Below are positions 1 to 7,030 of a stretch of 15,167 nt of DNA, piece by piece. The stretch is from JBKHBQ01 sp046542305 (lineage in GTDB: Bacteria > Bacteroidota > Bacteroidia > Bacteroidales > 4484-276). The notes beneath the pieces were generated by a model that worked only from the letters and a program-made list of their open reading frames with translations, was not told where the DNA came from and searched no databases. Numbering within the stretch: position 1 is the first letter of the stretch; every line of letters starts with the position of its first letter. The stretch is from assembly GCA_046542305.1 (NCBI GenBank), contig JBKHBQ010000077.1, positions 1 through 15,167 of the forward strand, given 5' to 3'. A program made the translations under genes and the position numbers.

Positions 1-416
1 CCGCCGGTCATGCCGTAAATGCCGTTGTTGATGAAGATGATGGTGAAATTCTCGCCACGGTTGCAGGCGTGAATGGTTTCGGCTGTGCCGATGGCCGCCA
101 GGTCGCCGTCGCCCTGGTATGTGAAGACGAATTTTTCTGGATATACCCGCTTAACGCCGGTGGCGACGGCGGGTGCTCGTCCGTGTGCTGCCTGGATCAT
201 GTCGATGTTCATAAACTCGTATGCCAGCACAGAACAGCCCACCGGTGCAATGCCGATGGTTTCAGACTGGGCGCCCAGTTCTTCAAGCACTTCCATAATC
301 ACCCGGTGTGCCGTGCCGTGGCCGCAGCCCGGGCAATACGACAACACCTTCTCCGTCATATGATCGGTTTTGGTGTAAACCAGATTTTCTTCTTTGATGA
401 TATCGTTGATGTCCAT
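1..416 (-). CDS. 2-oxoacid:ferredoxin oxidoreductase, beta (TPP-binding) subunit, partial
   Basis: Beta subunit of a 2-oxoacid:ferredoxin oxidoreductase (2-oxoglutarate or branched-chain 2-oxoacid type). With the alpha subunit it decarboxylates a CoA-dependent 2-oxoacid and passes electrons to ferredoxin in the cytoplasm. The first 138 residues are present; the 3' part lies beyond base 1. Visible motifs are CPGCGHG at residues 28-34, GIAPVGCS near 55-62, and the thiamine diphosphate/Mg motif GDGD at 102-105 followed by NNGIYGMTG at 130-138. The ATG at 414-416 is chosen because it lies just after the alpha-subunit stop (421-423) and has a strong GGAGG 8-9 nt upstream. It is the third gene of the operon; a gamma subunit would be expected further left, outside the window. 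The family call is firm, but substrate (2-oxoglutarate versus 3-methyl-2-oxobutanoate) cannot be settled from sequence alone. Confidence 0.93.
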   Translation of the reverse strand, partial: MDINDIIKEENLVYTKTDHMTEKVLSYCPGCGHGTAHRVIMEVLEELGAQSETIGIAPVGCSVLAYEFMNIDMIQAAHGRAPAVATGVKRVYPEKFVFTYQGDGDLAAIGTAETIHACNRGENFTIIFINNGIYGMTG

Positions 417-420
417 GTTA

Positions 421-1506
421 TTAACCTCCAATAATTTTTTGTTCTAGTGCCTGAAGCACTTCTTCGGGTGAATGGATCATCCCGCCATAGCGGCCAAAAT
501 GCTCCACTTTCACTTTACATTCCACTGCCAGTTTGATGTCTTCGATCATTTGTCCGGCACTCATTTCCACTGAAAGGATTCCTTTAAGCTGCGGTACCAT
601 TTCCCTGAGCGGTTTCACCGGGAACGGATAGAGGGTGATCGGCCTGAGCAGTCCGGCTTTGATGCCTTTGGCGCGGGCTTCCTTAATCGACTTCTGAGCG
701 ATACGTGCACTGGAGCCGTAGGCTACGATGAGGTATTCGGCATCTTCAGTGCTGAAGGTTTCGTAGCGAACTTCTTCGGCTTCCATCTGCCTGTATTTTT
801 CCTGCAGGTGGTGGTTGTGCTGTTCCTGCCTTGCCGAATCCAGGTCGAGCGAAGTGATGATATTGCGTTCGCGGTCTTTGGTTTTTCCGGTGGTGGCCCA
901 CTTTCCGTATTTTTCGATGATTTCTTCCTGGGTCAGGCGGGGCTTCTGGTCTTTCAGTTCCACCTTTTCCATCATCTGGCCGATCATTCCGTCGGAGAGG
1001 ATCATCACCGGGCCGCGGTACTTATATGCAATTTCGAAGCCCAGTTCCACAAAATCGGCCATTTCCTGTACCGACGCGGGGGCGAGGGTAAGCAACCGGT
1101 AGTCGCCGTGTCCGCCGCCTTTTACCGACTGAAAGTAGTCGGCCTGTGAGGGCTGGATGGTTCCCAGTCCGGGGCCGCCGCGCACGATGTTGGCAATAAC
1201 GCAGGGCAGCTCGGCGCCTGCAATGTATGAAATTCCTTCCTGATAGAGGCTGATGCCGGGGCTGGAGGAGGTGGTCATCACCTTCTTTCCGGCCGAAGCA
1301 GCGCCGTACACCATGTTGATGGCGGCCAACTCGCTCTCGGCCTGCAGCACCACCATGCCGGTGCGCTCTTCGGGCTGTTCCATCATCAGGTATTCGATGA
1401 CTTCGCTCTGGGGCGTGATGGGATAACCGAAATAAGCGTCCACGCCGTCGCGGATGGCGGCTTCGGCTATCGCTTCATTTCCCTTCATTAATTTTAATTC
1501 ACCCAT
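421..1506 (-). CDS. vorB: 2-oxoacid:ferredoxin oxidoreductase alpha subunit, VorB/KorA type
   Basis: Alpha subunit (361 aa) of the same oxidoreductase complex. It has the N-terminal pyrimidine-binding domain, with GYPITPQSE at residues 27-35. GPGLGTIQPSQAD at 111-123 is a hallmark of this subunit family. The C-terminal part has the VEMSAGQM-type segment of transketolase domain II. The length matches Bacteroidota proteins usually named 3-methyl-2-oxobutanoate dehydrogenase subunit VorB, but that name is conventional: the same architecture serves 2-oxoglutarate (KorA) enzymes. The ATG is in an AT-rich leader with no Shine-Dalgarno, 35 bp after the ferredoxin stop. Its last codons (Gly-Gly-stop) carry the ribosome binding site of the beta gene. 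Confidence is high for the family and moderate for the symbol. Confidence 0.93.
   Translation of the reverse strand: MGELKLMKGNEAIAEAAIRDGVDAYFGYPITPQSEVIEYLMMEQPEERTGMVVLQAESELAAINMVYGAASAGKKVMTTSSSPGISLYQEGISYIAGAELPCVIANIVRGGPGLGTIQPSQADYFQSVKGGGHGDYRLLTLAPASVQEMADFVELGFEIAYKYRGPVMILSDGMIGQMMEKVELKDQKPRLTQEEIIEKYGKWATTGKTKDRERNIITSLDLDSARQEQHNHHLQEKYRQMEAEEVRYETFSTEDAEYLIVAYGSSARIAQKSIKEARAKGIKAGLLRPITLYPFPVKPLREMVPQLKGILSVEMSAGQMIEDIKLAVECKVKVEHFGRYGGMIHSPEEVLQALEQKIIGG
425..429 (-). promoter_or_regulatory. Ribosome binding site of the beta subunit, inside the alpha coding end
   Basis: GGAGG on the minus strand, within the last two glycine codons of the alpha subunit and 8-9 nt from the beta ATG. 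It is the clearest Shine-Dalgarno in the window, where most other starts have none, and suggests translational coupling of the two subunits. Confidence 0.6.
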
Positions 1507-1541
1507 TTTTTATCTTAATTTTTGATGTCTTTTTTTTAGTA

Positions 1542-1772
1542 CTAAGCAGATTTCTTCACTTTGTAAACCGAAATAACGCCGTCGGGGCATACAATGGCGC
1601 AGTTGGCGCAGCCGATGCAAGCTTCGGGGTTGGCCATGTAAGCATAATGATACCCCTTGCTATTTACTTCTTTTGCCAGTTCGATGACGTTGGTGGGACA
1701 TGCCGGAATGCACACTTCGCATCCTTTGCAACGCTCCCTGTCAACTACTATAGCTCCTTGAACTTTAGCCAT
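1542..1772 (-). CDS. 2x[4Fe-4S] ferredoxin subunit of the 2-oxoacid oxidoreductase
   Basis: A 76-aa bacterial-type ferredoxin with two CxxCxxCxxxCP motifs: Cys 15, 18, 21, 25 and Cys 52, 55, 58, 62. This predicts two [4Fe-4S] clusters that relay electrons from the catalytic TPP site to the soluble ferredoxin pool. It is first in the cluster, 35 bp before the alpha gene on the same strand, matching the small delta-type subunit of KorABC/Vor complexes in Bacteroidota. The full length is present, with ATG at 1770-1772. The family is unambiguous, and the assignment as an enzyme subunit rather than a free ferredoxin rests on operon position. Confidence 0.93.
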   Translation of the reverse strand: MAKVQGAIVVDRERCKGCEVCIPACPTNVIELAKEVNSKGYHYAYMANPEACIGCANCAIVCPDGVISVYKVKKSA

Positions 1773-1819
1773 AAATCATTTATTTTTAACTGTTTTTAAA
1801 TCAGATTTTTTTGAATGCA

Positions 1820-1827
1820 CGAAAGTA
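1820..1827 (-). promoter_or_regulatory. Candidate -7 promoter element for the oxidoreductase operon
   Basis: TACTTTCG on the minus strand differs by one base from the Bacteroidota -7 consensus TAnnTTTG. It lies about 48 nt upstream of the ferredoxin ATG. I see no good TTTG -33 element at the right spacing, so support is weak. The rest of the 1773-2012 gap shows nothing convincing. Confidence 0.3.
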
Positions 1828-2012
1828 CGGTTTTTAGCATTAACGTGAGTTCGATACGAATGTTTTTTACCCCCTGACAGCTTAATTTTTATTGAGTCTA
1901 AGTGGTGGTGAGGGTTTGGTTTTGATGTGATAAGATGCTGTAATTTAACTCCAAGAACCTTGTGGATTGCAAATTAAATAGTCCGTGTTTCGAATCCGGA
2001 GCAGCCGCCTGG

Positions 2013-2760
2013 TTAGAAAATGTAATAAAAGATAAACCACGTCATTGCGAGGTTAAACCTTGCATGGCTGATGATGGCCCCGAGAATGAAACCCGATTTT
2101 GCCTTGCACACGAAGAATAGCCGGCTGCTCAGGTACATCAGGATCATCCAGAATAATGCGGGGATTAACAAAAATTGCCATGTTCCGCCGATGAAAACGA
2201 CGCCGAAATGCGCCAGGTGGGTGAGGGCAAAGGCAGAGCTGTCGATCACGGAGGCTCCGTTTTCGCCGAACCGTGGTACAAATGCCTGATGGATCAATCC
2301 GCGGTACATCAGTTCCTCGCCAATAGGGCTGAAGGTCATCCCGATTGCGGCAAAAATCAGGAAATAAACCAATTTTGTTCTGACCGGTCAGCGCCTCTTC
2401 GGGCAGGTTGTAGGTGCCGGCGATGTACACAAACCAGTTTTCGGGCTGATGCCCGAAAAGCCACCAGCCAATACAAAATACCACCCCGCAGGCTGCTATT
2501 CCAAACAGAAACGACAGCAGGAGCCATCCGCCCGAACGACTGCTCCGTATTCCCGTCAGCCGCCTCCCAGCTTTGTTCAGTAGCAGAAAAGGCGTGATCC
2601 ACATCATCAAAAATACCATGGATACCAGGCTGAAATTGCCGGTTTTGGCGGCGCCCAGCACCAGCAAAAAACGGATTGCCCCGAAAATCAGGATCAAAAA
2701 AATTCCCGTTTTCGGGTTAAAGCCGACAAATCCTGTGAAGGGTTTATTAAAGTATTGCAC
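2013..2760 (-). pseudogene. CPBP-family intramembrane protease, frameshifted
   Basis: A CPBP (CAAX protease/bacteriocin-processing, Abi) membrane protein split across two frames. The first frame, from a GTG at 2758-2760, gives about 128 residues with several hydrophobic segments. The second, ending at 2013, carries the catalytic motifs: GEELMYRG (EExxxR), FALTHLAHFG (FxxxH) and ISHARFN (HxxxN). The frames join at an AAAA run (2373-2376 on the plus strand); removing one A restores a continuous protein of about 248 aa reading TGQNKLVYFLIF across the join, normal for the family. Since both halves are otherwise intact, this is either a very recent mutation or a base-call error. CPBP proteins include prenyl-protein endopeptidases and bacteriocin maturation or immunity proteins; no specific role can be assigned. 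It follows the receptor gene by 47 bp on the same strand. Confidence 0.82.
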
Positions 2761-2784
2761 CTGATAAAACAGAATTAAAGCATG

Positions 2785-2792
2785 CGAAAGTA
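2785..2792 (-). promoter_or_regulatory. Candidate -7 element upstream of the CPBP gene
   Basis: TACTTTCG, identical to the element before the oxidoreductase operon, sits about 25 nt upstream of the GTG start in the short gap after the receptor gene. A GTTTT stretch about 19-20 nt further upstream is a poor -33 match. It could give the CPBP gene its own promoter rather than relying on read-through. Confidence 0.28.
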
Positions 2793-2807
2793 AAAAAAAT
2801 CGAACAG

Positions 2808-5441
2808 CTAAAACCTGAACCTCACCGAGAGTAATACCTGCGAGGGCCGGAGCCGGTAAATGTATTCGGATACGAAAGATCCTCCCGCCGAATAGGATAC
2901 GTATTCCTTTTGATTCAGGATGTTATTCCAGGTGAATTCAAGATCGGTTTTGGTGCCGCCAATTGTATATCGGTAGGAAAAGTCGAGGAAATAATTGTTC
3001 TCACCTTCAAGTTCATAATATTCGGCGCCAAGGTAGACCATCTGGTTGTGATGGGGGAAGGCGAACACTTTTAAAAAGTGCTTTAAAAAAACGATGGCGT
3101 TTCTCTCTTCATCACCGGTAAAGGTATTGATGAATTCCGACTGAAAATTGTAATCCGTATTCAACCAGGAAAACACCTTTACGCTCAGCCCTGGTGTAAT
3201 TTGATAAAACACCGTTTTTGTGTCGAACAAATTTGAATTAATCAGTGCCTGGCTTTTAAAAATATTGGCTGATATTTTAAGTGACAAGGTTGATTTGGCA
3301 TCCAGGAAAAACTTGCTGAAATGACCGTATAATCCTTGTGAATAAGTATCGTTGGGCATATCCAATGCCTTTCGCACTGTGGCTCCGGCGGTGTCGATTT
3401 CGGCACTGTAAAGCAGGTTGGAATGCACAATGTTATAAACGTAGCTTAGTGAGCCGGATACAAAGGTCACTGCATTGTTGTAAGCCAGTTTTGTAGAAAT
3501 GCTGTGACGACGGTTTACGGGAATATGAGCTGTATTTTTATTGAGGTTTCGATAATTCAGCAGGATATAATTGTAGTAAGGAGTCCTTTGATGATCCGGC
3601 TGGTTTTTATAATTCCATGAAGCCCTGATTCGCCAGAAATGGTAAAACTTTAAATCTGCGGTAACATGAGGACTTATATAAACCCCCGATAGCCGCTGGT
3701 CGATCTCCGACAGCCGGTCTTCAATTTTTACCCGTTTCCATTCAAGTGGTATTCCACCTTTCAGCACGAAGTTGCCGCTTTTGTATTGTGCTTCCGTGCG
3801 CAGGTACAGGTTGGTGTAGAATTCATCCAGGTGATTGCTGAATACCGGTACTGATGCCGGCTGCCCGTTTTCGGGTGTGGCAAACAACCGGCTTTCCAGG
3901 GTATTTTGCTGGTAAGTAAATCCGGTTTTCGGTGAAAGGGAAAACTTTTTCCATCCGATGATGAATCCGGCCGAATGGTCGGCAAAAATGCGGGTCATGT
4001 CAGTTTCCTGGGTGGATTGTCCATAGGACATGCCTTCGTTTATAATGGCTTCGAATTGTCCTGGCTTCACTTTAAGTTGGTGAGGATGATGATCGTAAAA
4101 CAGGTACGAATTGAATTCCATCAACTGATTTCCGATGGCACTCAGCGATTGCAATTCGTTTGAAAGTGAAAATGCCGGCTTATCAAGGGTTTGTTGAATA
4201 GACCCGTTTCCCGGAAAGATTTCCCCCCGATCGTGGTTCCATCCCGATTTAAAGGATGTGGTGTTTTCGAAATATTGTCTTTCTGCATTCTTGTACAGCG
4301 TGATATCGCCTCTCAGCTCATTTTTAAAATACGAGTTGTCATACATTTCTAAAAATTCAATGGTGTCATAAGGTGTAAAAATCGCCTGTTTAAGTGATGA
4401 TTTTTCCTTTTGCCAGTCGTTGAGGTAATGAATGTTGCAGCGCAACTGAAAATCGTTGTTGAGCTTTTGCAGCGAGTTGAGGTTCACTAAATGCACATTG
4501 TTGTCGAGGTAGCGTTGTGTATTGATTTGAGGATTTTGCAATTGAAGAACACTCAGTAAACCATATTTTTTCGATGGTCTGTCGGCGCCGGAATTCAAAT
4601 CCTCAATGGTGAGGATATTAAATTTTGACGAAAGGTCGTAACCTGCGTTATTGCTTTGATAGGATGTAAGGGCCTGAAAATTTTTCGTAAAAAACATGGG
4701 GGTAAAGTTTACCTTCCAAAGTAAGGGTGCCGCACCTGCTCCTGCTTCTGCGGTGCCGGTGGCGGCAACGCCTTTTTTCAATTTAAGGTTCATCGATGCA
4801 CGGTGCGAGGAAACCTTGTCTTCGAGCAATTTTACCGGCTGATGGTTCTCCATCACTTCTACCGTACTTACCGATTCCTGCGGCAGGTTTTGGCTGATCA
4901 CCGCATAGCGGCCATCGGTCAGGTCCAGCCCTTCCACATAAAATTTTTCCAGAGGCAGGCCCTGGTATAAAATCCTGCCTGACGGTTCTACTTCAACACC
5001 CGGGATGCGGCGCAGCACTTCTTCGATGGTTCGGTCTTCCTTTCGCGAAAAGCGATCGACAAGAAAACTCAGGGTATCGCCCCGCTGCTCCACGGCGCTT
5101 GCTTTTATGGTCACCCCCGACAACTCCTGTTCTTCCTGCACCGTTTCAAAATCCAGCCGTTGTGAAGTGTTCGGAACCATTTTCACGATGTTTCGGTACT
5201 GTATGGCACTCAGTTTTATTTTCAGGCTGTCGGCATCATGCTTCACGGTGGTTGTGTAGTGCCCGTTTTCGTCGGTTACACCAAAACCGATCAGGATATC
5301 TCCGACAGGATGATAAACCAGAATATTGATCCGTGATAAAGGTTTGCCTGTGGTATTGGCCACCTTCCCTTCAATGGTTACCTGCCCGCTTACTAAACTG
5401 ACGGCACAAAATAAAATGATAAACAGAAAAGCGCGCTTCAT
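2808..5441 (-). CDS. TonB-dependent receptor-like outer-membrane protein with N-terminal carboxypeptidase-regulatory domain
   Basis: A large outer-membrane beta-barrel protein of 877 aa from the ATG at 5439-5441. That start gives a clean signal peptide (residues 1-20, ending VSGQ). The open frame extends upstream to 5558 but overlaps the GLPGLI gene, so the longer form is rejected; an ATG at 5463-5465 is possible but gives a worse signal sequence. Residues 21-105 are a CarboxypepD_reg-like beta-sandwich (VTIEGKVANTTGKPLSRINI). Residues 120-225 look like a plug domain, with IEEVLRRIPGVEV near 139-151 and FYVEGLDLTDGRY at 167-179. The remainder is beta-barrel with alternating aromatic strands, ending VLLSVRFRF with the terminal Phe typical of BAM-inserted proteins. 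It lies 34 bp downstream of the GLPGLI gene, a recurrent Bacteroidota pairing. Substrate is unknown; there is no SusD partner, so a glycan role is not indicated. Confidence 0.88.
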   Translation of the reverse strand: MKRAFLFIILFCAVSLVSGQVTIEGKVANTTGKPLSRINILVYHPVGDILIGFGVTDENGHYTTTVKHDADSLKIKLSAIQYRNIVKMVPNTSQRLDFETVQEEQELSGVTIKASAVEQRGDTLSFLVDRFSRKEDRTIEEVLRRIPGVEVEPSGRILYQGLPLEKFYVEGLDLTDGRYAVISQNLPQESVSTVEVMENHQPVKLLEDKVSSHRASMNLKLKKGVAATGTAEAGAGAAPLLWKVNFTPMFFTKNFQALTSYQSNNAGYDLSSKFNILTIEDLNSGADRPSKKYGLLSVLQLQNPQINTQRYLDNNVHLVNLNSLQKLNNDFQLRCNIHYLNDWQKEKSSLKQAIFTPYDTIEFLEMYDNSYFKNELRGDITLYKNAERQYFENTTSFKSGWNHDRGEIFPGNGSIQQTLDKPAFSLSNELQSLSAIGNQLMEFNSYLFYDHHPHQLKVKPGQFEAIINEGMSYGQSTQETDMTRIFADHSAGFIIGWKKFSLSPKTGFTYQQNTLESRLFATPENGQPASVPVFSNHLDEFYTNLYLRTEAQYKSGNFVLKGGIPLEWKRVKIEDRLSEIDQRLSGVYISPHVTADLKFYHFWRIRASWNYKNQPDHQRTPYYNYILLNYRNLNKNTAHIPVNRRHSISTKLAYNNAVTFVSGSLSYVYNIVHSNLLYSAEIDTAGATVRKALDMPNDTYSQGLYGHFSKFFLDAKSTLSLKISANIFKSQALINSNLFDTKTVFYQITPGLSVKVFSWLNTDYNFQSEFINTFTGDEERNAIVFLKHFLKVFAFPHHNQMVYLGAEYYELEGENNYFLDFSYRYTIGGTKTDLEFTWNNILNQKEYVSYSAGGSFVSEYIYRLRPSQVLLSVRFRF

Positions 5442-5475
5442 TCCGGGACTCAATTTGTGGGGCATTGGCAAAAGA

Positions 5476-6294
5476 TTATTTGTCAAAAAACTCAATCGGA
5501 TTGTTTCGCTCCTTCGATACTTTGGCTGCTTTTTGCTGCACATCGGCACCGGCGCCACGTTCCCTGGCCCATTTATCCAAATTTGTATCGAAAGTATATT
5601 TTGCCTTCAGGTATTTTTGTTTTGTGGTTTCTATGTAGTCTTTATCAAGGTATTCGATCATGGGACTGTCCGTGGGTTTCACGATGGAAATCAAATTGAA
5701 CACATAATGGTTTTTCGTGTCGTGCATTTCAAGGATCAATCCCGGCAGGCCGTGAAATTTGTAGGGCCCGTCGCTGTAAGGGATTTCCGGTGTGAACCAT
5801 GCCACCCATTTCCTGCCGCCGTATTCACAGGTGGCTTTTTGCGCCGTGTAATTTTTAATTTTGGTTGTTTCTTCGGTTAGCTCCCACTGGATGTTATTAA
5901 GTGGTTCTGTGTACTTAAGGCGATTTGGGTCAACACGATTTGTGAATGTTAAATATTCGGAAGGAAGGTTTTTGTAAATCCTGTAATAGAAACGTGCCAA
6001 CGCAGGTTTATTATCGATGTATTCCTGAACCTGTTCATGGGTAATGATACTCCTGAAATCCTTTTCCATGATAAAGGCGAGGTCGCTTACGAAAAGACTA
6101 ACCGAATCTCCGATCATCAAGCGCATATCCTCCTGCCTTGTATAATCCGGAAATAATGAATCCTGCTGGTATTCGAGTGAATAGGTAACGATGAGTTTTG
6201 CCGGCTCGATTTCATCGATGATATAATTAGAAAATATCTGGCCATTCGAAAATATGTACAAAAAGAAAAACATTCCTATAATAAGTATTCGCAT
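5476..6294 (-). CDS. GLPGLI family protein
   Basis: A 272-aa exported protein of the GLPGLI family (TIGR01200), named for the motif seen here exactly at residues 182-187 inside FHGLPGLILEM. The conserved preceding segment ATCEYGGRKWVAWFTPEIPY (residues 154-173) is also present. An N-terminal hydrophobic stretch (residues 1-18) looks like a Sec signal, so the protein is probably periplasmic or surface-associated. Function of the family is unknown; its members are often encoded next to TonB-dependent receptors, as here, where the receptor follows 34 bp downstream. The last 16 codons are nearly duplicated at about 7068-7118, showing that a second copy once existed upstream. A 15-bp hairpin lies in the leader, between this gene and the small peptide gene. 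The family call is secure; any role in receptor assembly or peptide handling is inference. Confidence 0.93.
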   Translation of the reverse strand: MRILIIGMFFFLYIFSNGQIFSNYIIDEIEPAKLIVTYSLEYQQDSLFPDYTRQEDMRLMIGDSVSLFVSDLAFIMEKDFRSIITHEQVQEYIDNKPALARFYYRIYKNLPSEYLTFTNRVDPNRLKYTEPLNNIQWELTEETTKIKNYTAQKATCEYGGRKWVAWFTPEIPYSDGPYKFHGLPGLILEMHDTKNHYVFNLISIVKPTDSPMIEYLDKDYIETTKQKYLKAKYTFDTNLDKWARERGAGADVQQKAAKVSKERNNPIEFFDK

Positions 6295-6340
6295 AATTTT
6301 TAATTTTTGTTCCGTGCAAAATTTTTTAACTGATATGTAA

Positions 6341-6377
6341 TAATACTGTCTGATTCATGTGAAATCAGACAGTATTA
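6341..6377 (-). terminator. Perfect 15-bp hairpin between the peptide gene and the GLPGLI gene
   Basis: TAATACTGTCTGATT pairs perfectly with AATCAGACAGTATTA across a 7-nt loop (6356-6362). It starts 9 nt after the peptide stop codon and ends 46 nt before the GLPGLI ATG. There is no immediate U-tract on the minus strand, although an A/T-rich run follows about 10 nt later. It could be a terminator or attenuator setting a high peptide-to-GLPGLI ratio, or an mRNA 3'-stabilising structure. Confidence 0.6.
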
Positions 6378-6386
6378 AGAGCAATG

Positions 6387-6584
6387 TTAATCATTATTAT
6401 GACAAAGGATTTCATCCCAAGCAGTGATATCATCCAAGTCACATATAACAACATAGTGTGTAATTCCTGATGAGAAACATCTCATTTCATAAACAAAACA
6501 TTCATCTGGGATTGCTTCCAGAGTTTTGAATGGCATAAATGAAAGGGTAAATAGTAAAGTAAAGAGAAATATTATTTTTTTCAT
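6387..6584 (-). CDS. Small secreted four-cysteine peptide, unknown function
   Basis: A 65-aa protein with a textbook Sec signal: MKK, a hydrophobic core at residues 4-17, and a likely cleavage site around TLEA (residues 21-24). The mature part would be about 41 residues with four cysteines at 29, 36, 48 and 61, enough for two disulfides. It is acidic at the end (CDLDD, AWDEILCHNND). I recognise no family with certainty; the size, the LEA before the cysteine region and the setting are reminiscent of NVEALA-type secreted peptides of Bacteroidales, but the match is too weak to name. It sits immediately upstream of the GLPGLI and receptor genes on the same strand, with a hairpin before and after it. 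The signal peptide and start (ATG 6582-6584, AT-rich leader) make it a real gene in my view, despite its size. Confidence 0.68.
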   Translation of the reverse strand: MKKIIFLFTLLFTLSFMPFKTLEAIPDECFVYEMRCFSSGITHYVVICDLDDITAWDEILCHNND

Positions 6585-6638
6585 TGTTTTTAGATATTAG
6601 TTAAAAAATTAAAGAAATACTTAAAATGACCAAAAATA

Positions 6639-6682
6639 AACCACCGATATTTTGGATAATGAATGCCCCAAAATAGGTGGTT
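6639..6682 (-). other. Bulged 15-bp hairpin upstream of the peptide gene
   Basis: On the plus strand AACCACC-ga-TATTTTGG (6639-6655) pairs with CCAAAATAGGTGGTT (6668-6682), with a 2-nt bulge and a 12-nt loop. On the minus strand it is followed by TTATTTTTGG, so it could terminate transcription arriving from the efflux operon. Alternatively it is a 5'-leader structure about 55 nt before the peptide ATG. Confidence 0.5.
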
Positions 6683-6826
6683 AAATTAAATAAATTTGTT
6701 TTTTCCCTGATAGAAAATGTCATCCTCATTACGTGAAATGAATTTTAAATGGTTGAGTAAAAGTCTTTTTATTGATCCGGTTGATAAACCTGAAACTATT
6801 TGCTCCGTAAAAAAAAGTGTATTTTC

Positions 6827-6835
6827 GGGGGGGGG
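6827..6835. repeat. G9 homopolymer tract
   Basis: Nine consecutive G (C on the minus strand) in an otherwise AT-rich interval, close to an A8 run at about 6809-6816 and a T9 run at 6886-6894. No intact gene spans it. It lies between the candidate promoter at 6902-6934 and the peptide gene, so slippage would change the leader rather than a reading frame. Confidence 0.6.
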
Positions 6836-6901
6836 ATATTATTTTATAGATAAAGTGGCGCATATGTCAGTTCTATCGGTTAAGCTTTTTTTTTGGCCGT
6901 G

Positions 6902-6934
6902 CAAGTATAGTGAAAAAAATATTTGAAAGCAAGT
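6902..6934 (-). promoter_or_regulatory. Candidate Bacteroidota promoter upstream of the peptide gene
   Basis: Minus-strand TATACTTG (6902-6909) matches the -7 consensus TAnnTTTG with one mismatch. ACTTG (6930-6934) matches the TTG of the -33 element, with 20 nt between TTG and the -7 box, which is the expected spacing. Transcription would start near 6895, giving the peptide gene a leader of about 310 nt that includes the G9 run and the 6639-6682 hairpin. Confidence 0.4.
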
Positions 6935-7030
6935 CATTTGTAAAATTTTTTCTAGTGTTAGATTAGAAGTTTTCTTTGTAGTTCAAAAGATAGTCGCAAG
7001 ATGATCATGAGGATTTTTTTTTGCTTTGAG

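Noticed and set aside
1986..2010. tRNA-like T-loop string (TTTCGAATCC followed by a GC-rich stretch)
   Set aside because: The flanking bases do not form a proper T-stem, and no matching acceptor 5' half, D-arm or anticodon arm occurs within 80 nt.
5442..5558. N-terminal extension of the outer-membrane receptor
   Set aside because: It overlaps the end of the GLPGLI gene and would place 39 residues before an otherwise perfect signal peptide.
5326..5880. Plus-strand 184-codon open frame
   Set aside because: It is antisense to the receptor start and GLPGLI genes, which are both recognised on the minus strand.
6729..6863. Minus-strand 44-codon open frame spanning the G9 tract
   Set aside because: Biased, low-complexity translation with no signal peptide or recognisable motif; probably chance.
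6717..6926. Plus-strand 69-codon open frame
   Set aside because: It runs through the homopolymer tracts, has no start signal or domain, and lies antisense to the probable leader of the peptide gene.
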